Shown here in pieces: positions 47,901-59,924 of a stretch of DNA of 64,000 bases (within the stretch, counting starts at the first letter, position 1; each line of letters opens with the position of its first letter). The position numbers and the translations under genes are program-made. The notes beneath the pieces were generated by a model, which made no database searches, was not told where the DNA came from, and worked only from the letters and a program-made list of their open reading frames with translations. The stretch lies in NCBI GenBank assembly GCA_029706075.1, contig JAINUG010000055.1, positions 4,100,399 to 4,164,398 of the forward strand. Reading direction: 5' to 3'. This DNA comes from Aldrovandia affinis. Taxonomy: Eukaryota > Chordata > Actinopteri > Notacanthiformes > Halosauridae.

Positions 47901-50900
47901 CCCACTAGCCACCTTCACAAAGGACAGTGTTCCGGGCCACCATGGTGAACGTGAGCTTGAGGGTGATGATCCGATCCACTGGCATATCCCTCGAGTAGCC
48001 ACAACGCAGCAAGGAGGCCATGAGTCAAATGAGCCATTTGTATTTATTTATGTTTTGTTGTATGTATGGGTTAAAGCATTACATTAAATATGCAGGGTAT
48101 ACATATTGCGTAATGAAAGAGTTTTTGGACGCTGTGTTGGAAAAATTGAAAACAAGACATTTGTATCCGACTCCAAATAAGTCCAAATAATTAACATTAC
48201 AAACAATGCATTTGATCTTTAAACATAAAACAATGTAATATATTTTACTTTGATCTGTAGGTGTTTTGGGCCACAGGAACACTAACATGTATTGCAATGC
48301 CAGGTACAAATATAAAGCGGAAGTTGGGGTAAAAATTCAAACTTTCAAAAAATAACTTATGTACTTGTTTTTGGTTCTGCTCACATAATTAGTTTAGAAC
48401 TGTCGGAACTATATTTGGGCCAGTTCGTGTAACCTTGCTGAAGTCAGAAAATGTTCTTTCAGAGTATTACTGGCATTGAATATTTGCTTGAGTTTTTTCA
48501 AGGGAACACCATGGTGCAATAGAACATCATTTCAATACAGTGCATCTTTTCCTTGATGTATATGAATATATCAGTATATTACACAGAGTACATTTTCACT
48601 ACTTGAATCTTAAGTAGGAAGATATAAACAACCTCTGGTTAATATATTGTGTGATTATTTTTGTTCTTCTACAAACAGCATAATGAGCATCCACTTGAAA
48701 CAGGAGACTCACCACGTCCTCTTAACTAAATAAGGGTTGCTTCGACGCATTTTAAATCAGAAGAAATTAAGTTGTGCCGCGCACGCCAAATGATGGATAA
48801 CAAACAAACACATTTCAAAATTAGTTATGGCCTTCCCCTTCAACTCTTGCGGAAAATTAACCATGTTGCTGCTTAATCATCAATTAGACATCGCAATCCT
48901 GTACTTGTTGATTGCGCTTGTTCTCTCTGGGCCGGCACAGAGCATTGACCGGCAAACCCTTTGCCGTGCGTCTGCTCATCCGAGATGTCCTGACGAGCGG
49001 GGCGAGGAAGGAGCTTAGTGCAGACATACTCAATGTCAGATTAACGCCACCGCCACGGGCCCCTTCGAACACACTTTTTGAAAAGACGCGCTCGATAATG
49101 ACACGCCCTGAGCAAGGTTTGTGGGAAGGACAGACATTCAGCATCGCCTAATGATATTTACTAATGAAAATTAAAACGTGAAATGCTAATAGTAGAGACC
49201 AGGAACATAAGGTAAATATTGTCTGTTTACATTCAGGCGACATTGCCTGTAGGGTAGACATGGTAGACGCTGGAGCTTATTATACCACTTTTGTACACGT
49301 AATGTATTCATACGGTAGATAAACAGAGGAGCGATGGTGACTGTGTTAGAGGAGGGAGGGGAAGGGGGGGAATAAATTTTCCGTAGCATTAAGAAATATC
49401 GCCCCCGAATTCAATAATCCCGCCTTGGAGGAAAACAGCTGCTTCTGCATTGTCAGGATGTTCTGTTAAATTGAAGTCGCTCTGGGTTATGCTATTTGCG
49501 ATATTTATTTGTTTTATCTCCTGAATCGAGTTCCCGTCTCATTTGGATTCATTTCCGCCGTGTTTGGGCAAGTTTAAACAGGAGGAAATATCTTGCGAGG
49601 CCATTGGAGAAGGAGACGTTTCAGGCCGACTCAGGAAATCATTCCAAGCACTCGTACGTCTGTGAGAAAACGAGTCGGAATCCATAACAGGAAAATTATG
49701 TTTAATGTTTCAGGTTAAGTAACACGCTGATATTCGATATTAGGAGAATTAAATGTGCGTGCATTGTCATAACTTTCTAACCTAACGAAAATGCAACCTA
49801 ACAAGTTTCATTTCAAAGCCATGGCTAAGGAGGACCATGATTTTAGGCGCCATGAAATGTCCAGTAATTAAAACGACTGAGTTTCTGCATTAAGAATAAA
49901 ATAACAGATTGACTGGCAGTGCCGCAGTGGCTACGGTTTTTGAAACTGAAATTGTTTTCACAGGCGTTTCAGCGCGAGTGTGGCCCTTTGCGATATTTAG
50001 GCCATGCACATCAAAGCGTTCAGTGGGCCCGTTCACCTGAAGAGCTTGCTGACTTTAGGCTTATCTGCAAAGGGAAAGAGGAAAACCTTGAAAAACTTGA
50101 AAATTAGTTTGACTCCTCTTGCTCCTGAAGTTTCTGCTGTTGGGGGTATATATTTTTTATATATTTTTTTCAGCCAGGGTCTGGGATTACTTGACCTTTG
50201 AACTTTTGGGTCAGATCTTTCCGCTCCCAGAACTTAATTCCATCCCAAGAGAAGCTACAGTTATTACTTGTGTTTGAATTTCGATAAGCTGCCTTTTCTG
50301 TGCCTTTTTTTCAATTAACCTTTTGATCTCTCACAATTTAAAAGGCAAGAATGCTTTTATTTATATCTATAAATGCAATGGCACAGGTGGGTAGAGGGAA
50401 TAAGACTGCGTAATACTAAGCAAATTATTATGAATCCTAAATCAATTAAACATGTTCTCCCCTAGAATATAAAAATGAAAAAAGTTTGATGGCAGCTCAA
50501 CAGTGTGAAGTACTATATAACATAGTCATTATTTCATAGATATATACGGAATGGCATGTATTGGAATTGAACATTGTTATTACTGCTTATTATGCTTATT
50601 AGGACATATTCTCTGTTTATAAAGCAAAGAGAATTAAATTAATTCTGACCATCGCACGTGCACGTTATTCTTCTTGTGCCATTAAAATGTAGTCTTGCTC
50701 TCCTCTAGAACTCACTGAAATACTTTTCAGAACTTGTTGGTAAAGTGTGGTTGAGGGAGCTTTCACATGATGAAACTCCAATTGCAGCTTTACAGTGAGA
50801 GGGGAAATACAGTTGCTTGTGGTGTTCAGCATCCACTGCTGCTTTTTCTCAGTCTAGTATCAGTGCAGAAAATAGAGGAGGGAGGTAGGCTTGTATTTCT

Positions 50901-51068
50901 GGATGTAGCGGGTAGGAACATGATTGAATTCTGCTCGCCATCTCTTTTCTTGAAGGAGAGGTGACGGAGAACACTATCGGAGTCTGCTGAGGGCTGAGCG
51001 ATTAGCAGCTGGTCTTGAGTGAGGCCCCGAGCATCAGTACACAGTCAGAACACAAAGCTCTCCAGCTT
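47901..51068. other. Intron 1 spacer, no gene recognised
   Basis: 3.2 kb with no clear transposon. A CpG-denser patch lies at 48930-49100. No exon signal with family support. Confidence 0.45.
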
Positions 51069-51186
51069 TCTCTCTCTCTGTCTCTCTCTCTATCTCTCTT
51101 GCACTATCTCTCTCTCCCTCTCGCACTCTCTGTCTCTCTCTCTCTCTCTCCCTCTCTCTTTCTCCCTCTCCCTCTCTGTCCTTCTA

Positions 51187-51243
<57 letters not shown>

Positions 51244-51250
51244 TTCTCTC

Positions 51251-51298
<48 letters not shown>

Positions 51299-51361
51299 CA
51301 CACACTTTCTCTCTCCCTCTCTCTCTGTCATTCTATCACGCACACACACAAATGCTCTCTG

Positions 51362-51457
<96 letters not shown>

Positions 51458-51545
51458 TCCCTCTCTCTCACACACACACACACACAACACAATCTCTCTC
51501 TCTCTATCTCTCTCTCTCTCTGACACACACACACACACACACACT
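51069..51545. repeat. Compound CT and CA microsatellite block
   Basis: CT runs from 51069 to about 51180, then CA blocks at 51187-51239, 51258-51304, 51364-51451, 51470-51489 and 51522-51543, separated by CT-rich text. A smaller CT/CA block follows at 51744-51795. Long His/Thr/Ser/Leu open frames here are artefacts. Confidence 0.97.
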
Positions 51546-51650
51546 CTCAAATTCAAATTCAATTCAAATGGAGCTTTATTGGCATGACATATTACGTTAC
51601 ACAACATACCAAATAATACAACCAATCATATAAAATAACATTAAACAATC
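51546..51650 (-). repeat. Retroposon 3' tail, antisense
   Basis: TTCAAATTCAATTCAAATGG then AGCTTTATTGGCATGACATA is the reverse complement of the tail at 44340. Unique-looking sequence to about 52060 may be the 3' untranslated part of the same element. Confidence 0.7.
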
Positions 51651-51747
51651 ATGTATTGTATGTTGATAAACATAAGCATGCATATACATATATCCATATA
51701 CATATACACACACGCATCCATACATGTCTTACATATACACATACTCA

Positions 51748-51799
<52 letters not shown>

Positions 51800-52070
51800 A
51801 ACATCTCAGCCCCCTATCACAGCACTGGGCCCAGCCTGTCAGTCCTGTGTGTATGTGGCTTTGAGAATGGCAGACAGGCCACAAAATGGACATCGTACCT
51901 GGGACAGGTACCCATTACCCCAGTCCATTATCTCTCCCATCAGGGTGACACACCTGTGAGTGAGAAAGGACAGCCACAGTCCCTGTCCTCCAGGAACATG
52001 GCCCTGAAACTGAGCCTCAGCCTCAAGCCCCGAGACACCCATCCACAGGAAGGCTTCTCTTAATCTTAGG

Positions 52071-52133
52071 TATATGATTGGCCAGCTGAGCTAAAGACCA
52101 AGGTTCCTCAGCCAAGGGAGCCAATCATATTCT
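52071..52133. other. Imperfect inverted repeat (hairpin)
   Basis: ATATGATTGGC at the left pairs exactly with GCCAATCATAT at the right, and GCTGAG pairs with CTCAGC inside it, around a loop of about 17 bases. It may be a small degraded inverted-repeat element. Confidence 0.55.
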
Positions 52134-55102
52134 TACTGCTTCTCCAAGGGTGATATCAGAGTCTGTAGCGTGCGTTCACATGCTATCCCACATCTCTGAA
52201 CTCCACTACTTTCAAAGTTACGGTCAAATGTGGATTAAATGCCAATTCCACCTTATGGAAAAAAGTTCACCTAAGATTCAGATGACAACAGAAAATAATG
52301 ATAGAAGGGTGATATGCATCAAGGCCTGCTTTGAAATGAAATAGTATTTTTAATATGTATTCATAATTAAATCAGCATTCATCATTATGAATAAATCTTT
52401 ATTGTTATCGTTATAGTTATTCATTATATGAAACAGACCCGCAGCAAGCTAGCTCTCCTATTTGCTTTTTAGCAGAATGTTGCTCTTTTTCCAGAGGGCA
52501 TTAGAGCAAGCACACCAGTGGATATAAAATGAAATTACCACAGTGAACAGAAATGTTCATCTTCCGAATGAACTTTTGTTACTCTCCCTGGATTATGATT
52601 ACATGGTTTCTGCTGCCGAGAGGGAAGAGTGCATTTATAATAATGTCGTTCATCGCTACGGGGCAAGAACAGTTTCGTACACGGTGTTCATTTTAGGACA
52701 TCGTCTGCTGTCAAAGACAGTTGCCAGGCCTCGGATTTAGATTTTTTATTTTATTTTATTTTAGTCTTTTTGTTCGTCAGCAATAGCTACGTCAGAGTCG
52801 GGAAGACTTGTGCCAGAGTCAGGAGGACCTAGGTCACTCACTCAAAGCTCGATGTCAGTCCAAGTTGTCAGAGTCACATGACCTTGGGTCAACAATAATG
52901 CCCAGAGATTTCCATCAGAGTGCCACTGAGTTATGATTGGCGGATATGACCTCTGCTCTGTGTTGGGCATGACGTAGACTTCTCGCACAAGGAGCCCTAT
53001 TTTTGGACCTTGTTGGGGGTTTGTTTTTTTCCAAGGCACCGATAACTCTACAGAAGTCGGCAGTTTTTCAGTTTAAAATGAATGTATATGCTCTGGCATG
53101 GGACAAGGATGTGTTTACTGGAATCGCCTGGCGAAGTGCTAGCTTCGCCTATTTTTAGCAGGCACCACCAACTTTTCTTTTCCGTTGGATAGGTGTTGCG
53201 CAGGAAACCTTCCCATTTGTGTTTGGGAGAGGTAAGCGGCAACTTTTAATAATGTGCAATCTTTTTGTCTGTTTGTATATAATATATTATTAAATTATTA
53301 GCTGGCACAAACATACATACACATCTTGATACATAACTGTAGAAAAACATGAGTTCATATTGATGATGTAGAGCCTGACTGTATACTAATATAAGCCTAT
53401 AATATAAAAATATGTATTTTGTATTTAAATATAGACAATATTGCTTTTAGCTAGCCAATTGGTTAGCAATGCTACTCGGTTAGCAATGGTTAGAGGCACT
53501 GCCAACTTCATTAAGTCCAATGGTCAAGCTAGGATGCCTAGCTTGTGTGTGTTTTGCTTTTCTTCTTGAAAAAAAAAATCTTGTTTATTCTGCCAGTATG
53601 GATTTGGGTTTGTGAGAGAGGAGCGGTAAATAAATAAATCGGTGACTCCAAACCAGACTGGGAATGATTAATAGCCAGCTACACAGCAGCAGAAATGCAT
53701 TCACGGCTACGCATGCAAGTCTGGAGTCTCTGCAGAAAGTCTGTCTCCTTCAGGGTGAGCCTCTTCTGTTGCATCGTGTCATCCCGGAGGAATCAGCAGT
53801 TTGCGTGCCACAAGCTCAGGGATTTGTTTTTGATCTAGCCATCATGCAGTCACACCCCTGCCTATAGGTGACATGTGATGACTAAACCACGACGGGCTGT
53901 GCAGTTGCATGAAAATAAACCACGAAAAGCTGGTGTGCTGCAGTCCTGATGTCATCCGTGTGAGTGCTTAGCTCATCATGTCAATGAATGTGGATTTTTT
54001 AAAAACTGGCATCTAATTACATTTTCTAATTACCGGGGGCTCCCACTCAATGATCGATGGCCCGAATTTAACTTCCAGCTGCGGATTTATTGGTGTGAAT
54101 TATAAATGTATATGTACAACTACGGAAGTTATTATCATAATGCTGCTGTGATCCATACAGCTGAAATGAAAAATGTGAGGATACATTTAACATACTCAGG
54201 CTCATAGATTTCCAATCGGGGGAGGTTATACATACAGAGAGAAGGCTGTACACAGGAAGTTTGCTCACAGAAGGAAGTGTGACTAACGCCAATAATGATA
54301 CGGAAACAATACGAGCAAGCAGCAAGTTCTCGCTTTCAGGAGATACATAAAAGTAGAGCCCCTTCTGATGATGAGAATACCTGCACAATAAGAACAGATT
54401 ATTTAACCTATTTAAGAGTACAAATATGATTTAATGAGTACAAATAATACAAATAATGTATGCAGAGTACAAATAATGACTTGATTATATTTCTCATGCT
54501 GCCTTATATACAGTCGACGCACACACACACACATACAGTGATGGTGTAGAAAAAATCTATCCTGCTAAATATTGTGATGGATAACTGATATCCATATACA
54601 AATATTTGATATGATAGGGTACCTTGAACAGAGCCATGAGGGACACTCTGACAGACAGGGACCAAGTTAAAAATCTATACCTAACAGTATTTCCTGTCAC
54701 AAAATGCAGTCTGTCCCGAAGATAGTGCTGAAATCTACAAACCACTATCCTAGCAAGGTTTTGCTTCATACAATTCAAGAGAATGCCATGGCCCACAGCA
54801 TCACATACGGCACAGACAGCAGGTACAGTTTCACAGTACAGTCATGCCCTTTGGCAGCTGCAGACAAAACAGAAGTAAATTTACTCCGACAAGAGTGGTC
54901 TCTGTGCTGTGTTTCAAACAAGTGAATGAAAATGCTGCAAGAGTCCATCGGTGTGCTAGGAAGCATATTATTACCTCAGCGAGGAATGTCCGGAGAGAGA
55001 TGAATCTATCGCCTATAAGTCCAGATCAGGCTATTTCTGTACTCTTGCAATTGCCTTACACTATGGTGGGCAATATTTATGGGAAGTGTGAGGAAATGGA
55101 AA
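52134..55102. other. Intron 1 spacer, no gene recognised
   Basis: Short TTTTA repeat at 52745-52763, CA repeat at 54519-54532. No exon or RNA gene seen. Confidence 0.45.

Positions 55103-55171
<69 letters not shown>
55103..55171. repeat. ATT microsatellite, 23 perfect copies
   Basis: Uninterrupted ATT triplets, giving poly-Leu or poly-Asn open frames that are not genes. Confidence 0.97.
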
Positions 55172-56710
55172 GTTTTAAGCTACGTGATTCATTCAGAAGA
55201 CATCTAAGAAACCTAGTCAAATCCATCATCATGACCGTTAAGGTCATTTTTTTTAACTGAAAGGCCCCGAGGCTGGTAGGCTCAATACAACTAAAGTCTA
55301 CTGGTATTTGACAGTGTTTCATTGATTCAGTGTTTCACTGAAAACGCTGCTTCCTGACCAGAATGAGAAAATGTGTTAAAAATTGCACCAGTGACGACAT
55401 TCAGGAGTCTCAGTGCTGACATTTATGGTGACATTTTCAACCTCTAGTCCCCTCGATACCATTGACTTTAATTGCTGTTCTGAGAAGGAAAAAAAATAGA
55501 GTGCCATAAAAAAGTGTCAGAACACTTTAAAAAAATTGACATTTAATAAGAGGTGTAATGTTTGCCATTCTTAGTCACTTGCTACAATTACTTAGTTAAG
55601 CAGACACTCAAATATTGAATTCCCACACAGAATAAGAGTATTTTATTTCAGAATTATTTTGCTGACAGGGCTTGTCATTCATAAGGTAGGTGTGGGCTGT
55701 AAGGTGGCACATTCCGTCTTTAACTGTCTGAGAGGGAGGGAGAGAGAGACAGAGCTCGCAGCCATCCGACACCTTTAACTAAGGAGCAAAGCCAGTCTAT
55801 AAGAGATTTCTCTCTGTCTCTCTGGTGGGAATAGCAGGTGGATTACACTCAGCTGGTTAACTCTCTCTCTCTCTCTGTCTCTCTCTCTCGATCTGTTATG
55901 GGACATGTGATGTTTTATAACGCAAACATTTGACGCAAAATATTTTTTTAATCATGCCCCCCTGACTCACGAGAATTTCCAATTTGGACACCAATGAACT
56001 TGTGCTGAGGATCTAAACTGTTTGGTGTGGAGGGGTAGTGTTTCCGTATGTCCTGGTTTTAATTCACAAATTCTAATGTTTTTTTAGGTCATTTTGATCC
56101 TGATGGTCAGTTTTTATTCTATGTCATTATGTATTGAGATATGGATGTTCGTGCATACCAATACCAATAAAGGTGGATTAGAATTCAAATGCTCTCTCTC
56201 TCTTTCTCTCTGTGTCTTCCTCTCTCTCTCTCTCTCTGGTGGGAATAGCAGGTGGATTACACTCGGCTGGTTCTGGTGTCTGGTTCTGAGTGACAGCCCC
56301 TCCCTCCTGAGGATTCCTCTAATAGGATTCTTGGGAAATGGACCCAGAGAATTAAGCTCTTTCCTGACAGTGAGGGAAAAAAAGGGGGGGGGGGTTGGTG
56401 GTTTGCTAGCAAGCAAAATACAACGCTAAAGACCATCTCCAGAGCCTTCTCAACTGTATGAGCTGAACGGAATCAAAGAGACGTGTTGTGACACTGCCGG
56501 GATTAAACACATCCAAAAAGGCCAAAGACGGACACCCTGCTGGTTCAGACGCATTCTTTCTCTCTTTTTTTGTATTATTAATTACTGACTCTAACTGGTG
56601 CAAGCGATCCCGTTCCACTTCATTTTGACGTGTTTTACAATGCTGCATACATGGACGAAAAAAAATCATCAATCAGGTACTGAGAATTAGCATTGCCCTC
56701 TGTATATAGA
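55172..56710. other. Intron 1 spacer with CT repeats
   Basis: CT-rich runs at 55810-55890 and 56186-56238. TCTGGTGGGAATAGCAGGTG followed by GATTACACTC occurs at both about 55820 and 56235, next to CT runs each time, so the CT tract and its flank were duplicated about 415 bases apart. Confidence 0.65.
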
Positions 56711-56728
56711 GTTTGTGTGTGTATGTGA

Positions 56729-56773
<45 letters not shown>

Positions 56774-56874
56774 AATGTCTATGTATGTTTGTGTGTGTAT
56801 GTATATGTGAATGTGTGTGTGTGTATTTAAATGTGTGTATGTGTGTGTATGTGAATGTGTTCGTGTTTGTGTGT

Positions 56875-56912
<38 letters not shown>

Positions 56913-56932
56913 ATGTGTGCATGTATGTGAAT
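56711..56932. repeat. GT microsatellite with GTATGTGAAT variants
   Basis: GT repeats with regular GTATGTGAATGT insertions. Open frames across it on both strands are artefacts. Confidence 0.97.
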
Positions 56933-57904
56933 GTGTTCTTTTGTGAGCATCTGCATGATAATGGAAAGCGCACGCCAATCATCTGAACCAGGCTTTAAAA
57001 TAAAATGACTAAGGAGACAGCGGTGTGATGTGAAGTTCATTTCCTAGGCCTCTGGAGCTGTGGATTTTAATCACTCCGACCTGTTAGCTGGGAGTGCAAC
57101 AAATCAGCTATTTCATTACAAATGCTCATTGTCTCCTCCATGCTGTTCTGACTGTCAGCCAAAGAATACCTGCTCGTTTTGATTCTTTTCCTCTTTTCTA
57201 TCCCCTCCTGCATTGACTTATTCAATACCGCCAAAGGGGGAGGAGAAAAACAACCATAACAGCAATAATCATAACAATGAAAATGCTTTCCTGAAATCGC
57301 AGGCAACAACATGCAGCCCCTCTGCGGAAGTTCAACCGTTTCCCTGCGCGGCTCAACGAGGTAGATTTTGCTCAGTTTCAGGGAATTCATCTGCCCCCTG
57401 TTATCAAACTGCATAATTTATTACACCCGTGAGTCCGTCGTCACAGAGTGGATTAATCCCACTTAATCTGGTGCTTTTAATTTGATTGTCCTACATTTAT
57501 TCAACATGACCGAATGAAAGGGGGAGGTTGCATGCTAATGCCAAACAGATACATTCAAACTCAGATGGATCACGGCATCTTCTCAGCTCCCTTTAGACAT
57601 ATCCCAGAAACGTAGCAGCATCTCTCAGAATAATGAACCAGGTTTAAGGCCTACCCTTCTTCCTGGGGCAGGAGCAGCTAGATATTCAAGTCCAGCACTT
57701 TTACCCTGTAAAGTCACTTCCTTCTAATCTGTCTTCTTAACAGAGTATTTTTAGCCATATTCATGTTTGTAGTATGTTGTCCTTCGTCCTTATTGTAGTA
57801 CGAATACAATGGCAAATGCATATTTTGTTCCAGATGTAAGAATGAAATCTGATGATGATGAAATCTGTATCTCTTTGCTGGCATGAAGGGTGGTGATTGT
57901 TCTT
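56933..57904. other. Intron 1 spacer, no gene recognised
   Basis: A 115-codon minus-strand open frame at 57067-57414 has no family similarity I recognise and no splice logic with the receptor exons. I do not call it a gene. Confidence 0.45.
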
Positions 57905-58130
57905 TTTTTTTCTTTTACATTTTTTTCTGTTTATTCAAATTTTTTCTCCCAATTTAGTATCCTATTATACCCTCTCTTCTTCATGTCAATTATCCCCTCC
58001 CTCGTACGAGTACTCACTGCCGTAGTCCCGAGACCGGTAGTGAGCGCTGCACCGCCTCCTGCGAGCCGGCACCCGCCTAAGCCGAAGCCTGTCACCGTAA
58101 CACACAGGACCACTCATATACGCAGTTAAC
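57905..58130 (-). mobile_element. SINE fragment, antisense
   Basis: TTTTTTCTCCCAATTTAGTA is the tail text of the SINEs at 10664 and 18060. The rest (CTCGTACGAGTACTCACTGC, GCGAGCCGGCACCCGCC) is GC-rich SINE-like body that differs from the 10664 copy. Confidence 0.6.
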
Positions 58131-59562
58131 TCATTCGGCTTTTATCCCTCCAGGATGGAGTTTCTTCTTCAATACAGGAATTTCTGATACAATTCATTGA
58201 AAAGTTCAGTAGGCAGGAGTGAACCCTATTATTCTCTTTGTTGAAAGTAATCCAACCCATCCACTACTCCCCCTCCCCCCCCATCAAAAAAGTTTATTTA
58301 TTATGTGTTCTTTTTTCATTATGATTATTGTTGTCATTTGATACCACGACCATGAATTCCCCCATTAGTTTTTTTATTAAATTGTTTAACTGCATATCGC
58401 GATTGTAAATTATGCCAATTGCATTCTTCCACTTCAAGTTTAATTTCCTTTTGCAAAAGCACCTTGAGCAAATGACGCATTGGCAGCCGCTTGACAGAGA
58501 ATGTTTATTAATAGCACCATTAATAAACTCCACACAATAGTAGCAACCACCACCCAGTTTTTGTGCATTTCAAAGTCAGTATAATTGTGCAAAACAGCAT
58601 AATTGATTTACAGAGCATAATAATCAAAATTAAGACATAATGCTGAGATGTGATGCCTCAAAGGCTGCAAATCACACCTGCAAATGGCTTGTGATTTTTA
58701 TTACGTAATAAAGCACACCTATTGAATTCCATTACACTGATAATATATGAGGTATTTTAATGGTCCATTGCAGGTTATTAGCAGATGGAAGATTGTTTCC
58801 GTGTGTTGTGATTTTATAGCCTACACGCACAATGCCATATAAATATATAAATAGCTATGCAAATAAACTAAGCTCCAAAGCAAAGATGGTGTGAACTAGA
58901 CCTGCCATTAGGTTGATAGTCACTGTGTGTCTTGGACCTCGTCCATTATTTCATTAAAAAAAATATTTTTTGCTTTTTGTACTAAGCCAGAAATATTTGA
59001 ATGGAGTTATGCAGGGATCTTTTCTTTTTTTTCACACTGTCACCAAGGCTGTGTTTTTTCACGCGATGACTGAATCGATGGTCTCCCCAAATATTTACAG
59101 TTAGGCAGTTTTGTGTTACAGTCTTATTAAGCAGTGGACCGGAGCCAAGAGGGATTTGCAGAAAGAGGAATACCAACGATTGCTCTTTGCTCACCCTGAC
59201 TGCAGACTACTTAGCCTATGTTTCTGGGGCCAAACGAGAAACCCCTGACAAGGCTGCGCACGTGGCGAGATAACCCAAATGGATTTTCCATCACAGAAAA
59301 TAAGCAGTTTTGCATGACTGCTGAGCGATTTTGTCAACGCGCTAATTGAAAGAGTCCCGGTACAGTGGCTCAGGCGCACACCGATACTGATCTTAAAGCT
59401 GAACAAACGGACACAATCTAGCACGTGCTCTATCACATGCAAGCCTCCTCATTGCATTTAACACATTAAATAACACAATAACATTTAACATTAAATAGCC
59501 CCCACAATCTAAAAAAACCCCGAATGATTTGTCCCCAGTTACAACTGTAGGCCCATCCAATC
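58131..59562. other. Intron 1 spacer, transposon-free and AT-rich
   Basis: 58290-58860 holds many TAATTG/TAATAA-type homeodomain-like motifs and no repeats. No coding signal seen. Confidence 0.4.
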
Positions 59563-59774
59563 TATAGTGGGTATAAAACGTATTCACGCCCTTTGGCATT
59601 TTAAACTTTTTTTTTTTTATAGACTCACAGCTGTAATTGCTTCTACCAAGTATTAAGTCCATACTTAATTCTTGGTGAATACTTATGAATACTTGGTTAA
59701 TACCTATGCAATCAATTATGGTCTGTTTTTTAATTGTAATTAATTAAGAAAAAGCTTTAGAGTTTGTTTTTATA

Positions 59775-59827
<53 letters not shown>

Positions 59828-59924
59828 TATATCTGGCATTATAGAGTAAGAAAGTAAATAAGTAAGTAAGGAAATAAAATGTGAAAAATGCCAAAGGGGG
59901 TGAATATTTTTGATAACCGCTGTA
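59563..59924. mobile_element. Tc1-derived MITE with internal TA repeat
   Basis: About 362 bp. Left end TATAGTGGGTATAAAACGTA then CCCTTTGGCATTTT, and right end AAAATGCCAAAGGGGGTGAA-like then ACCGCTGTA, form long inverted repeats and match the ends of the Tc1 element at 22479. The middle has a TA microsatellite at 59771-59823. No transposase remains. Confidence 0.87.

Noticed and set aside
51015..51633. Open frames of His-Thr, Ser-Leu or Cys-Val
   Set aside because: CA and CT microsatellites with no stop codons; not coding.
57067..57414. 115-codon minus-strand open frame in intron 1
   Set aside because: No recognised domain, no supporting splice sites and no relation to the receptor exons.
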